From the NCBI RefSeq assembly GCF_000738775.1, contig NZ_JPOC01000021.1, forward strand, positions 62,001 to 126,000: DNA of 64,000 nt, in the 5' to 3' direction. Below the pieces are notes generated by a model that saw only the letters and a program-made list of their open reading frames with translations, did no database searches and was not told the DNA's origin. The position numbers and the translations under genes are program-made. Shown here in pieces: positions 45,480-53,895 of this stretch (the first letter of the stretch is position 1; each line of letters starts with the position of its first letter). This DNA comes from Prescottella defluvii (GTDB taxonomy: Bacteria > Actinomycetota > Actinomycetes > Mycobacteriales > Mycobacteriaceae).

Positions 45480-46676
45480 ATGTTCGGTTCCGATCCGGCG
45501 TGCGTACCGCGCAGGCTTCGACGCGGGGCGCTCAGCCTCTCGCTCGCCGCGCTCATGGCACTGCCACTGGCCGGGGAGGTCGCAGCGGCGCCCGGCAGCG
45601 CCGACGAGGCCGGCAGCGTCGGCAGTCTCGGCAGTGCCGGCAGCTCGGGGAGCATCGACATCACGGGGAGCCTCGGCAGCACGACCGGTAGCGGCGAGGA
45701 CGGGGGCAGCGTCAGCGCCGGGTCCGTCATCCCCGGCCCGCTCCAGAACGAGCGCCCGCCGGTGCCGCCGCTGCGTGACGACATCACCGTCGCCGCCATC
45801 ACCGGCGAGGAACAGAAGACGGCTCAGATGGTCCGCTTCACGGTGGCCTCGCCCGCACTGCGCCGCGAGGTGGGCGTCGAAGTGCTCCTCCCCAAGGACA
45901 ACTCGGTGCCGCGGCCGTCGATCTACGCGCTCGAGGGTGTCGATGCGGGTGAGGACACCAGCGGCTGGGCCACCATCGGCGGGGCCCCGGCATTCTTCGC
46001 GGACAAGAACGTCAACGTCGTGATGATCAACGGGGGCGTGTCCAGCCTGTACACCGACTGGGACAGGATCGATCCCGAAGTCGGGCTGCACAAGTGGGAA
46101 ACGTTCATCACCGAAGAGCTGCCGCCGCTGCTCGACGACCGTCTGGACACCAACGGCGTCAAGTCGCTGCTCGGCATCTCGATGGGCTCGCAGGGCGCGA
46201 TGATGCTCGCGCACCGGAACCCCGGGATGTACAGCGGCATCGCCGTATTCAGTGGCTGCTACTCGACGACGGACGACCTGGGCAGGCTCAGCGTGCAGGC
46301 GACGGTGTCCTCACGCGGCGGCGACATCGCCAACCTGTGGGGCGAGGTCGGCGGCCCGGGCTGGGTCGAGCACGACACGGTGCGCAACGCCGAGGCGCTG
46401 CGCGGCATGGACATCTACGTCTCGGTCGCGTCGGGGGTGCCGGGCAAGTACGAGGATCCGGCCGCCTCGGACTTCTACGACCGCGTCTTCATCGGTGGCC
46501 CGATGGAATTGATGGCGAACGCGTGCACCCGCCGTCTCGATGCCGAACTCGACAGGCTGGAGATTCCCGCCACCTTCGACTACGAGGCGGTCGGCATTCA
46601 CGGTTGGTACTACTGGCGTGACCGGATGGTCAAGGCGTGGCCCACGTTGGCCCGCTCGCTCGATCTGCCGGCCTGA
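45480..46676 (+). CDS. Antigen 85-like mycolyltransferase/esterase
   Basis: Secreted alpha/beta-hydrolase of 398 residues in the Ag85/corynomycolyltransferase group, which attaches mycolates to trehalose or arabinogalactan. Signal peptide in the first 37 residues, followed by a low-complexity Ser-Leu-Gly linker of SLGS and TGS units to about residue 80. The nucleophile motif is GISMGSQGA; the C-terminal His is in GIHGWYYWRDRM. It supports a mycolate-containing host. The ribosome site (GGGGG) is weak. Confidence 0.83.
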   Translation: MFGSDPACVPRRLRRGALSLSLAALMALPLAGEVAAAPGSADEAGSVGSLGSAGSSGSIDITGSLGSTTGSGEDGGSVSAGSVIPGPLQNERPPVPPLRDDITVAAITGEEQKTAQMVRFTVASPALRREVGVEVLLPKDNSVPRPSIYALEGVDAGEDTSGWATIGGAPAFFADKNVNVVMINGGVSSLYTDWDRIDPEVGLHKWETFITEELPPLLDDRLDTNGVKSLLGISMGSQGAMMLAHRNPGMYSGIAVFSGCYSTTDDLGRLSVQATVSSRGGDIANLWGEVGGPGWVEHDTVRNAEALRGMDIYVSVASGVPGKYEDPAASDFYDRVFIGGPMELMANACTRRLDAELDRLEIPATFDYEAVGIHGWYYWRDRMVKAWPTLARSLDLPA

Positions 46677-46697
46677 CGCCGGACCGTCCCACGACGA

Positions 46698-46733
46698 AAG
46701 AGCCCCGCACGGATGGATCCGTGCGGGGCTCTT
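46698..46733. terminator. Bidirectional intrinsic terminator
   Basis: Sixteen-bp perfect stem AAGAGCCCCGCACGGA/TCCGTGCGGGGCTCTT with a TGGA loop and A/T ends, between convergent genes. Confidence 0.88.
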
Positions 46734-46751
46734 CGTGTCTCTACCGGGCGA

Positions 46752-47657
46752 TCAGGCCTTCGGGATGAATGCCTTCAGCGGCTCCGAGGCCGACCAGTCG
46801 TGGCCCCAGTAGCTGTCCGCCGTGATTTCCTCAGCGGTGTAGAAGGTCTCGTCGACCGCCATGCCCTCGGTGCCGAACTCGAGGTCCCAGCCGCCGGGAG
46901 CGCGCACGTAGAACGAGATCATCTTGTCGTTCGTGTGGCGGCCCAGGGTCGAGGAAATCGTGAAACCGTTGTTCGCGACGCGGTCCAGTGCCTGGCCGAC
47001 GGCGTCGAGGGTGTCGACCTCCGTCATGAGGTGAACCAGGCCGGGCTCCTCGGTGGGCGGTGCCGGGCACAGCGCGAGGCTGTGGTGACGCTCGTTGACA
47101 CCGAGGAAACGGACCCGCGACTTGCCGTCGGCCAGCCGGATGGCGCCGCGCGGCAGGAAGCCGAGCACCTCGGTGTAGAACGCGTACGACTCCGCGAACT
47201 TCGCGGTCGGCAGCACGACGTGGCCGAGGCCCTGCGTGCCGGTGACCCAGCGGCCGCCGTGCGGCGTCACGATCGGGCTGTGGTCGAGAACCGGTCCGAA
47301 GAACACCTCGACGCGGGTGCCGGCCGGGTCGTCGAACGCAATGACCTTCTCGGCGTCGCGGTAGGTCGACTCTTCGTGCGAGAGAACCTCGACCTCGATG
47401 CCGGCCTTCTCGACAGCTTCCTGGACGCGCTGCAGAGCGAACTCGTCACGCACCTCCCAGCCCACAGCGAGAGCCTTGTCGGACTCGCCCGGCAGGACGG
47501 CCAGGCGCGAGCGGCGCTCGTCGATGCGCAGGTAGAGGCCGTCCGCCTCCGGTCCCGTGCCGACTGCCATGCCGAGACCGTCGACGAGAAGTTCACGCCA
47601 ACGAGCGATGTCCTGAGTCTGGATCCTGAGGTAACCGAGACCCCGAATTTCCGTCAT
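46752..47657 (-). CDS. hsaC: HsaC-type extradiol dioxygenase
   Basis: Type I extradiol ring-cleavage dioxygenase, 301 residues, two VOC modules. The iron ligands are His146 (GLGHVV), His209 (LVHLMTE) and Glu260 (DLEFGTEG). HsaC cleaves the catechol ring A of the seco-steroid (3,4-DHSA) by meta fission. It lies 39 bp after hsaA in the same direction and ends at a strong terminator. Biphenyl-type BphC is the alternative, but the neighbours make the steroid role much more likely. Confidence 0.92.
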   Translation of the reverse strand: MTEIRGLGYLRIQTQDIARWRELLVDGLGMAVGTGPEADGLYLRIDERRSRLAVLPGESDKALAVGWEVRDEFALQRVQEAVEKAGIEVEVLSHEESTYRDAEKVIAFDDPAGTRVEVFFGPVLDHSPIVTPHGGRWVTGTQGLGHVVLPTAKFAESYAFYTEVLGFLPRGAIRLADGKSRVRFLGVNERHHSLALCPAPPTEEPGLVHLMTEVDTLDAVGQALDRVANNGFTISSTLGRHTNDKMISFYVRAPGGWDLEFGTEGMAVDETFYTAEEITADSYWGHDWSASEPLKAFIPKA

Positions 47658-47696
47658 ATCTTCCGTCCCTGAGTAAGGAATGCAGGTGGGTGCGAA

Positions 47697-48869
47697 CTAG
47701 ATCATCGAACGGTGGACGCCCTGCGGCTCCCCACCGAGCTGCGTCAGCGCGGACGCGTGGTTGATCGAGCCGGGCACGTGGATCGCGTGGGTGAGGCCGA
47801 CGTGCGCGTCACGCCAGAAGCGCTGCAGCGGCAGCGTCACCTTCATCGCACCGCCACCGGCGCGAGCGAAGATCTCGTCGAGCGCGCTGACGGCACGCCA
47901 TGCGGCGTTGGTCTGCGTGCGGCGACCGATCGCGCGCTCCTCGAAGGTGACCTCCTGGCCCTTCTCCGTCTTGTCCCAGAAACGGTCGACCGTCTCGAGG
48001 ATCGCGACGCGCGACGCGTTGATCTCGTCCGCGGCCTGGCCGACGGCGTAGAGGACGTACGGGTCCTCCTTGATCGGGACGCCGGTGACCGCGACGCGCT
48101 CCTTCTGCATGTTGATGTACAGAGCGAGAGCGCCCTCGGCCATACCGATCAGCGACGAGGAGATGCCGAGCGGGAAGATGCACGAGAACGGGAACTTGTA
48201 CAGCGTCTCGTCGCGGCCGGCGTGCTTGGCACCGTTGCCGCTGAGGACGATCTCGGAGTCGATCGTGCGGTACTCGGGGACGAAGGCACCCTTGACGGTG
48301 AAGTCCTTCGAACCCGTGCCGCGCAGGCCGACGACGTTCCAGCTCTCGTGGTCGACGGTGTAGTCGGCCTTCGGAACCAGCACGTGCAGGATCTTGCCGG
48401 TCGGCACGCCCTTCTGGTCACCGACGAGTGCACCGATCATGACCCACTCGCAGTGGTCGTTGCCGGTGGAGAACGACCAGCGGCCGTTCAGGATGTAGCC
48501 ACCGTCGACCGGAACCGCGACACCCATCGGGGCGTACGGCGACGCGATCCAGGTGTCGACGTCCTCGCCCCAGACCTCGTGCTGCGCCTTGGGATCGAAG
48601 AAGGCCATCTCCCACGGGTGGACACCGACGATGCCGGAGACCCAGCCGGTGGAGCCGTCGACGGCACCGAGGGCCATCGCCGTCTCGGCGAACTCACGCG
48701 GGTGCGCCTCGTGGCCGCCGAACTCCTTCGGCTGCAGCATCCGGATGACGCCGGCGTCGCGAACACGCTTGGCGTTTCCGTCCGAGAGGCGCATCAGCTT
48801 CTCGCCCTCGATGCCGCCCTCGCGGATCTCGTCCGCGAACTGCATGATGTTGTCCAAAACCTGACCCAT
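47697..48869 (-). CDS. hsaA: HsaA-type 3-HSA hydroxylase, oxygenase component
   Basis: Flavin-dependent monooxygenase of acyl-CoA-dehydrogenase fold, 390 residues (IRMLQPKEFGGHEAHP, GSTGWVSGIVGVHPWEMAFFD, NVVGLRGTGSKDFTVKGAFVPEYRT, WRDAHVGLTHAI). It adds the second hydroxyl to the aromatic A ring of the seco-steroid (3-HSA to 3,4-DHSA) using reduced flavin from HsaB. Start at ATG 48869. It is the first gene of an hsaA-hsaC unit; its promoter lies in the 409-bp spacer to the right. Confidence 0.92.
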   Translation of the reverse strand: MGQVLDNIMQFADEIREGGIEGEKLMRLSDGNAKRVRDAGVIRMLQPKEFGGHEAHPREFAETAMALGAVDGSTGWVSGIVGVHPWEMAFFDPKAQHEVWGEDVDTWIASPYAPMGVAVPVDGGYILNGRWSFSTGNDHCEWVMIGALVGDQKGVPTGKILHVLVPKADYTVDHESWNVVGLRGTGSKDFTVKGAFVPEYRTIDSEIVLSGNGAKHAGRDETLYKFPFSCIFPLGISSSLIGMAEGALALYINMQKERVAVTGVPIKEDPYVLYAVGQAADEINASRVAILETVDRFWDKTEKGQEVTFEERAIGRRTQTNAAWRAVSALDEIFARAGGGAMKVTLPLQRFWRDAHVGLTHAIHVPGSINHASALTQLGGEPQGVHRSMI

Positions 48870-49196
48870 TGCTATCAGCTCTCTCTCTGCGATCCCACGG
48901 CGACGCGGGTCAATTCTTAACGGCGGACCGACTGCGGTCTAGAGCAATTGGTCTACCTGTCCTCCGGAAAGCTCGGGCGACCGGCCTCGACAAAGTGCCG
49001 GATCCGGTGCGCCGTAACGCCTCGCATGCGCATCGGCATGCCCGAGGAAGCTGGGTGAGCACCGGCGCGGCTCATCGTCGGAGACAGACGATCGAGCATC
49101 GCGCCCTCCTGGTGCGAGTGGGGACCAACGCTCTTCGACCGCGCTGATCGTGTGGGTGGAACGGTCCCAGGAACGAGCCGTGGAGAACAAAACATC

Positions 49197-49211
49197 TCCC
49201 GCTCAGCGGGA
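49197..49211. promoter_or_regulatory. Perfect palindrome TCCCGCTCAGCGGGA
   Basis: Seven-base arms around one base; the archetype of the IclR-type site family in this window. A second member (TCCCGCTGAGTGGTC) begins exactly 49 bp later at 49246. The pair can alternatively form the kstD terminator stem. Confidence 0.45.
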
Positions 49212-49255
49212 CTGGGATTCGGCCATGTCAGAGCCTGTTTCCCAGTCCCGCTGAG
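49202..49255. terminator. Hairpin downstream of kstD
   Basis: Sixteen-bp perfect arms (CTCAGCGGGACTGGGA and complement) with a 22-base loop, starting 24 bp after the kstD stop on the minus strand. No T-run. Confidence 0.6.
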
Positions 49256-49278
49256 TGGTCCGGGGGACCCGGTGCGTG

Positions 49279-50979
49279 CTACTTCGTGGCGGACACGGCG
49301 GTGCGGTCCGGGGCGGTGTCGGCGACATGGTTGGCGGCGACGTACCCGAACACCATCGAGGGGCCGATCGTCGCGCCGGCGCCGGCGTACTCGTTGCCCA
49401 TCACGGACGCGGACGTGTTGCCGGTCGCGTACAGGCCGTCGATGACCGAGCCGTCCTCGCGCAGCACGCGAGCCTCGGCGTCGGTGACCAGACCACCCTT
49501 GGTGCCGAGGTCGCCGGCCTCGATGCGGACGGCGTAGAAGGGGCCCTTGACGATCTCGTCCATCGCCGGGTTCTTCATCGTCGGATCGCCGTAGTACTGG
49601 TCGTACGCGCTGTCGCCGCGGCCGAACTCCTCGTCCTTACCGGTACGGGCGTAGCCGTTGAACCGGTCGACGGTCTCGAGGAGGTTCTGCGGCGGGATGC
49701 CGATCTTCTCGGCCAGCTCGCTCAGCGAGTTCGCCTTGTGCACGATGCCCTTGTCGTAGAAGCCCTGCGGGAACGGAGCACCCGGAAGGACCTGTGCGAA
49801 CGGGTACCGCGAACGCGCCTTGCTGTCCATGACGAAGTACGCCGGGACGTGTCCACCGTCGAGCTGGTCGTGCACGAAGTTCACGTACGGCGACGACTCG
49901 TTGGTGAAGCGCTTGCCGTCCTGGTTGACGATGACGGCCGGCGGGATGGACCGCTCGGACACCAGCGGGATCACCGCACCCATCGGGTGCATGACCGACG
50001 GCATCCACCAGGCGTCGTCCATGAGGTCGACCGCGGCACCGAGCTCCTGGCCCACGCGGATGCCGTCACCGACGTTCTCGCGCGCACCGGCGCTGATGTT
50101 CGGGGCACCGTGCTCGGGCAGGTACTGCGCGCGCATCTCGTTGTTGTGGTCGAAGCCGCCGGTGGCGAGCAGGACACCCTTGCGGGCGCCGATGCGCACG
50201 GTCTTGCCGTCCTTCTCCGCAACGATGCCGACGACGGCACCCTTCGAGTCGACGATCAGTTCCTTCATCGACGTCTGCAGCCACAGCGGGACGCCGGCGT
50301 CCTTGAGCGCCATGCGCATCCGGGCCACGAGTGCGCGACCACCGGTCGCCATGTGACGACGGCGGATGACGTTCGACGACACGCGCCACGCCGCGACGAG
50401 CGATGCCCGGCGCCCACGCCACGTGCGCTTGACCATCGCGAGATCGCGGTAGTCCTTCGACGTGATCCACAGGCCGAGCGGGCCCTTGAGGCTGTTGGGA
50501 CGCTGGTACTTCTCGTCCTCGCCGAGCTTGCGGGTGTCGAACGGCGTGCACTCGGTGGTGCGGCCGAGGGGGCGTCCGCCCTCCTCCTCGGGGTGGTAGT
50601 CCGAGTAGCCCTTGACCCAGTAGAACTCGATGTGGGGGCTGCGCTCGAGCAGTTCCATCATCGGCGGGCCGTTGTCGACGTACGCGTCGAGACGCTCGGC
50701 GGATGCCTTGCCGTCGACGACCTTGTCGAGGTAGCGGCGGACCGACTCACGGGAGTCGCCGGCGCCCTTGCGCACCAGTTCGGGGGCATTGGGAACCCAG
50801 ATGCCGCCACCGGAGATCGCGGTGGAGCCGCCGTACGTCTTGCCCTTGTCGATGATCAGCGCCGACATCCCGCGATCCGCCGCGGTGATGCCGGCGGCCA
50901 TGCCACCGCCGCCACTGCCGACGATCAGGAAATCGACGGTGGTGTCGAAGTTCTCGGTGCCGGCTTTCTTGTCTGCCAT
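49279..50979 (-). CDS. kstD: 3-ketosteroid delta-1-dehydrogenase (KstD)
   Basis: FAD-dependent dehydrogenase of 566 residues. The FAD dinucleotide motif is at the N-terminus (FLIVGSGGGGMAAGITAADRG) followed by KTYGGSTAISGGGIWVPN, standard for KstD. The C-terminal FAD region is GLYATGNTSASVMGNEYAGAG. It introduces the C1-C2 double bond in the A ring of 3-keto-4-ene steroids; with KshA it triggers ring opening. Start ten bases after the hsaD stop, hence an hsaD-kstD unit. A delta-4-dehydrogenase is a less likely alternative. Confidence 0.92.
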   Translation of the reverse strand: MADKKAGTENFDTTVDFLIVGSGGGGMAAGITAADRGMSALIIDKGKTYGGSTAISGGGIWVPNAPELVRKGAGDSRESVRRYLDKVVDGKASAERLDAYVDNGPPMMELLERSPHIEFYWVKGYSDYHPEEEGGRPLGRTTECTPFDTRKLGEDEKYQRPNSLKGPLGLWITSKDYRDLAMVKRTWRGRRASLVAAWRVSSNVIRRRHMATGGRALVARMRMALKDAGVPLWLQTSMKELIVDSKGAVVGIVAEKDGKTVRIGARKGVLLATGGFDHNNEMRAQYLPEHGAPNISAGARENVGDGIRVGQELGAAVDLMDDAWWMPSVMHPMGAVIPLVSERSIPPAVIVNQDGKRFTNESSPYVNFVHDQLDGGHVPAYFVMDSKARSRYPFAQVLPGAPFPQGFYDKGIVHKANSLSELAEKIGIPPQNLLETVDRFNGYARTGKDEEFGRGDSAYDQYYGDPTMKNPAMDEIVKGPFYAVRIEAGDLGTKGGLVTDAEARVLREDGSVIDGLYATGNTSASVMGNEYAGAGATIGPSMVFGYVAANHVADTAPDRTAVSATK

Positions 50980-50989
50980 TGGGTTTCGC

Positions 50990-51856
50990 CTACTTCTCGT
51001 CGCGCGTGAGGAAGGCCAGGACCGTCGAGACCCAGGCGTCGCGCGCCTCGATCATGGTCCAGTGGCCACACTTGGGGAACACGTGGAATTCCGCGTTCGG
51101 GATGTCGCGCATCGGCAGCAGACCCATGTCGACCGGGCTGACGCGGTCGTCGCGGCCCCACGTGAGCAGGGTCGGGGCCTTGATCTTGCCGAACTGCGCC
51201 CAGTACGGGGTGCCGTCTGCCTGGGCATTGGCGGCGGCCATCGCCGCGAACGCCTTGGAGCTGTACATGCGGCGGGCGATCTCGAGGGTCTTGGGCTCGG
51301 TGGCGAGCTCCCAGCGCTCCTCGATGAGCTGCTCGGTCACGATCGCGGGGTCGTAGACCATGGACTGCAGCCAGCGGATCAGGCTCTCGCGGGTCGGGTT
51401 GTCCGTGAACTCCATGAGGAGCTTGATGCCCTCGCCCGGGTTCGACGAGAGGACGTTCTTGCCCATGCCGCCGATCGAGACCAGCTTGTTGACACGCTCG
51501 GGCTGGGCGATCGCGATGCGGGTGGCGACGACGCCGCCCATCGAGTTGCCGATCATGTCGACGGCGCCGAGGCCCAGGCCGTCGAGGAAGGTCGGCACGG
51601 CGTTGATCGCCTCGACCATGGGGTGGCCGTCGCACGGATCGGAGACGCCGAAGCCGGGGAACTCGAGCACGTAGCAGTGGAAGTGCTCCGCGAAGTCCGC
51701 GAGGACGCCGCGGTAGTTGCGCCATCCGGTGACACCCGGGCCCGAGCCGTGCAGCAGCAGCAGCGGCGGGCCGTCGCCGGCCTCGTGGTACCGGAGCACA
51801 CCCTGGTCGGTGTTCAGCTCCCTCAGGGTTGCCTCGTAACTCAGATCAGCAGTCAT
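50990..51856 (-). CDS. hsaD: HsaD-type meta-cleavage product hydrolase
   Basis: Alpha/beta-hydrolase of the MhpC/BphD class, 288 residues. Catalytic residues: Ser105 in GNSMGG, the Asp of the GRDDRV block (about 236/237), and His265 in CGHW; the oxyanion region LLLLHGSGPGVTGWRNYRG is characteristic. HsaD cleaves the C-C bond of the HsaC product 4,9-DSHA. First gene of the hsaD-kstD unit, divergent from hsaB. Confidence 0.92.
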   Translation of the reverse strand: MTADLSYEATLRELNTDQGVLRYHEAGDGPPLLLLHGSGPGVTGWRNYRGVLADFAEHFHCYVLEFPGFGVSDPCDGHPMVEAINAVPTFLDGLGLGAVDMIGNSMGGVVATRIAIAQPERVNKLVSIGGMGKNVLSSNPGEGIKLLMEFTDNPTRESLIRWLQSMVYDPAIVTEQLIEERWELATEPKTLEIARRMYSSKAFAAMAAANAQADGTPYWAQFGKIKAPTLLTWGRDDRVSPVDMGLLPMRDIPNAEFHVFPKCGHWTMIEARDAWVSTVLAFLTRDEK

Positions 51857-51943
51857 CGTCGCCTCTGTCCCTCACATGTCATCCGGGTCACAGCCCATTC
51901 GGGTGGCAGGCTGCCAGCCCGCGCCGAAGTGGGCCAGATCGCA

Positions 51944-52007
51944 TCCCGATGAGCGAGACCATCACTCGCGTGTCTGCGCCCGTCAGAGGCGGTTCCGCTG
52001 ACCGAGA
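51944..52007. promoter_or_regulatory. Pair of IclR-type palindromes 49 bp apart in the hsaD/hsaB promoter
   Basis: TCCCGATGAGCGAGA at 51944 and TTCCGCTGACCGAGA at 51993, two and three mismatches to TCCCGCTNAGCGGGA. The start-to-start distance of 49 bp equals that of the pair behind kstD. They do not form a long hairpin with each other, which favours protein binding. Confidence 0.5.
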
Positions 52008-52104
52008 CAGCAGTTCAGGACCGCGAACACCCGGTCATACGCTCGCAAACATCAACTTCGGCGCGCACGGCGCCGATCGATCGCGTCGAATCGGAGGTGG
52101 CCCC

Positions 52105-52626
52105 ATGCCCACACAGGTGATTGCACACGAGAGCTCGGTGGGAGCGCCGACGCCCGCCGACATGCGCCGGGTCATGGGCCAGTTCGCGACCGGCGTGACG
52201 ATCGTGACGGGCCTGGACGACGAGGGACCGGTCGGGTTCGCCTGCCAGTCGTTCGCATCCGTGTCGCTCGAGCCGCCGCTGATCCTGATCTGCGCGGACC
52301 ACCGCGGCCGGGCGTGGCCGCGGATCCGTGAGACCGGACGCTTCTGCGTCAACGTCCTGCACGAGGAGCAGTCCGATCTGTGCTCCCGCTTCGGCTCGAG
52401 CCGGGGACGCAAGTACGAGGACCTCGACTGGGAGCTGTCGCGGTGGAACACGCCGTCGCTGCCGGGCGTGCTGATGCGTGTCCACGCCGAGGTCGAGACC
52501 GTGCACGTCGCCGGCGACCACGACGTCATCATCGCCCGCGTCCTCGAACTGGACACCGTCTGCGAGGAGCGCCCGATGGTGTTCTTCCGCGGCCAGTTCG
52601 GCATCGAGGGTCCCGCACACGCCTGA
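52105..52626 (+). CDS. hsaB: HsaB-type flavin reductase
   Basis: Flavin reductase of the HpaC/HsaB type, 173 residues. Characteristic patterns: MRRVMGQFATGVTIVTG, FACQSFASVSLEPPLILIC, FCVNVLHEEQSDLCSRFGS, and HDVIIARVLEL near the end. It supplies reduced FMN/FAD to the HsaA hydroxylases. ATG at 52105 with CGGAGG upstream. Divergent from hsaD-kstD. Confidence 0.9.
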   Translation: MPTQVIAHESSVGAPTPADMRRVMGQFATGVTIVTGLDDEGPVGFACQSFASVSLEPPLILICADHRGRAWPRIRETGRFCVNVLHEEQSDLCSRFGSSRGRKYEDLDWELSRWNTPSLPGVLMRVHAEVETVHVAGDHDVIIARVLELDTVCEERPMVFFRGQFGIEGPAHA

Positions 52627-52642
52627 CGCGCACCGAGCCGTC

Positions 52643-52695
52643 AACGGGAATCGGCGGCACGCTCCGATCACGGATGCGTGCCGCCGATTCCCGTT
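52643..52695. terminator. Bidirectional hairpin terminator
   Basis: Twenty-bp perfect stem with a 13-base loop that itself contains TCCG/CGGA, between hsaB and the convergent iclR-like gene. Confidence 0.85.
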
Positions 52696-52720
52696 CGACG
52701 TTGTTGCTACCTGGATCCGC

Positions 52721-53614
52721 CTAGATCCACTGGCCGCTCTGGATGGACAGCAGTCGGTCCATCGCGTCGGCCGACCAGGTGTTCGCGGGCGTCTCGGGTG
52801 CTCGACGCCCACGGCGGGGCGCACCGAGTTCGGGGTAGAGCGTGCGCGAGACCTCGCGGGCCGCGTCCACCACCAGCGGAGCGACGCGCTCGAGCTGCGC
52901 TGTGCGGGCGTCACCGCACAGCGAGATGCCGGCGACCGGACCGTCGTGACCGCGGATCGCGACCCCCACACACGCGACTCCGCGCACCGACTCGCCGCGC
53001 TCGAAGGCCAGGCCACGACGCTGCCGGATGCGGTTGAGCTCCTGGTGCAGCGTCGGGATGTCGGTGATCGTGCGGTCGGTGCAGCGGCTCAGCCGCTCCT
53101 CGTACAGGCTGTCGACGCGTTCGGGGTCGAGCCACGCCAGCATCGACTTGCCGCCGGCGGTGGAGTAGGCGGGTCCACGTCCGCCGACGCGCGACGGCAG
53201 CGACGCCGCGAAGCGCCCGCCGACCTTGTCGAGGTAGACACTCTCGTGCCCGTCGAGGACCGCGAGGTGCACGACCATCCCGGTCTGCATGTGCAGCTCG
53301 TGCAGCAGCGGCGCCGCGGCGGCACGGATCTCGCTGTGGCCGCCGTCGCCGCCGCCGAGCCCGAGCGCACGCCGGCCCAGGCAGTAGCCGAACGACGCGT
53401 GTTCCACCCAGTTCAGCCGAACGAGCTGGTCGAGGATGCGGTGCACCGTCGAGCGCGGCAGCTGCGTACGGCAGGCCACTTCCTCGAGGGTCAGACGCGA
53501 TGCGCGGCCGTCGAACGCGTCGAGAATCAGCGTCATCCGTTCGACCATCGACGGCGGCAGATCGCGCCGCGGCGCGGGAGTATCGACCGACTCATGTGAA
53601 TCGACGACAGTCAT
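52721..53614 (-). CDS. IclR-family transcriptional regulator
   Basis: IclR regulator of 297 residues. Winged HTH at about residues 25-85 (MVERMTLILDAFDGRASRLTLEEVACRTQLPRSTVHRILDQL is interrupted only by short turns). Ligand domain with YSTAGGKSMLAWL and the typical FERGESVRGVACVGVAIRG. ATG at 53614 with GGAGG five bases upstream. It lies between hsaB and an LLM-SnoaL unit. A near-perfect member of the TCCCGCTNAGCGGGA family sits about 90 bp upstream of it, so autoregulation and control of hsa/kstD genes are plausible. Confidence 0.87.
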   Translation of the reverse strand: MTVVDSHESVDTPAPRRDLPPSMVERMTLILDAFDGRASRLTLEEVACRTQLPRSTVHRILDQLVRLNWVEHASFGYCLGRRALGLGGGDGGHSEIRAAAAPLLHELHMQTGMVVHLAVLDGHESVYLDKVGGRFAASLPSRVGGRGPAYSTAGGKSMLAWLDPERVDSLYEERLSRCTDRTITDIPTLHQELNRIRQRRGLAFERGESVRGVACVGVAIRGHDGPVAGISLCGDARTAQLERVAPLVVDAAREVSRTLYPELGAPRRGRRAPETPANTWSADAMDRLLSIQSGQWI

Positions 53615-53670
53615 CGACACCTCCAAACAGCATCCGCGCCCCTGATCAGCGGGGCGAGCCGGTGCAAAAT

Positions 53671-53684
53671 TGAAATCAATTCTG
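53671..53684. promoter_or_regulatory. KstR-like operator candidate
   Basis: TGAAAT-CA-ATTCTG; on the other strand CAGAATTGATTTCA, close to TAGAATTCATTTCA at 38175. Between the iclR-like gene and the LLM gene. Confidence 0.4.
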
Positions 53685-53701
53685 CCAGGCTAGCAGGTTC
53701 G

Positions 53702-53716
53702 TCCCGCTGGGCGGGA
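53702..53716. promoter_or_regulatory. IclR-type palindrome candidate
   Basis: TCCCGCTGGGCGGGA; extended as GTCCCGC-TGG-GCGGGAC it is a perfect 7-3-7 repeat, about 90 bp before the iclR-like start. Confidence 0.5.
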
Positions 53717-53895
53717 CCGAAATCGGTCAATTGTTTGCCCGGAATCGGACATCGACATCATGCCTGGGGACTCCCGGCCGCGCAGCGCCCGGTCCGACAG
53801 GGCCGCTTCCCGGTCACCGGAAAACCCGGCGCGGGCGTCACCACACTCGGGTAGAACGAAGCCACAATGGCCGATCCAGCAACGGAGCTGTAGGG

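Larger units (their letters stand above)
48870..49278. other. 409-bp spacer between hsaA and kstD
   Basis: No convincing gene on either strand. The right part (49197-49260) holds two palindromes that also pair as a hairpin behind kstD. The rest should contain the hsaA promoter. A GGTCTAGAGCAATTGGTCTACC-like imperfect repeat sits about 70 bp before hsaA. Confidence 0.55.

Noticed and set aside
48869-49147. 92-residue open frame in the hsaA-kstD spacer
   Set aside because: No ribosome site, shadow-like composition and no motifs; the region is better read as non-coding.
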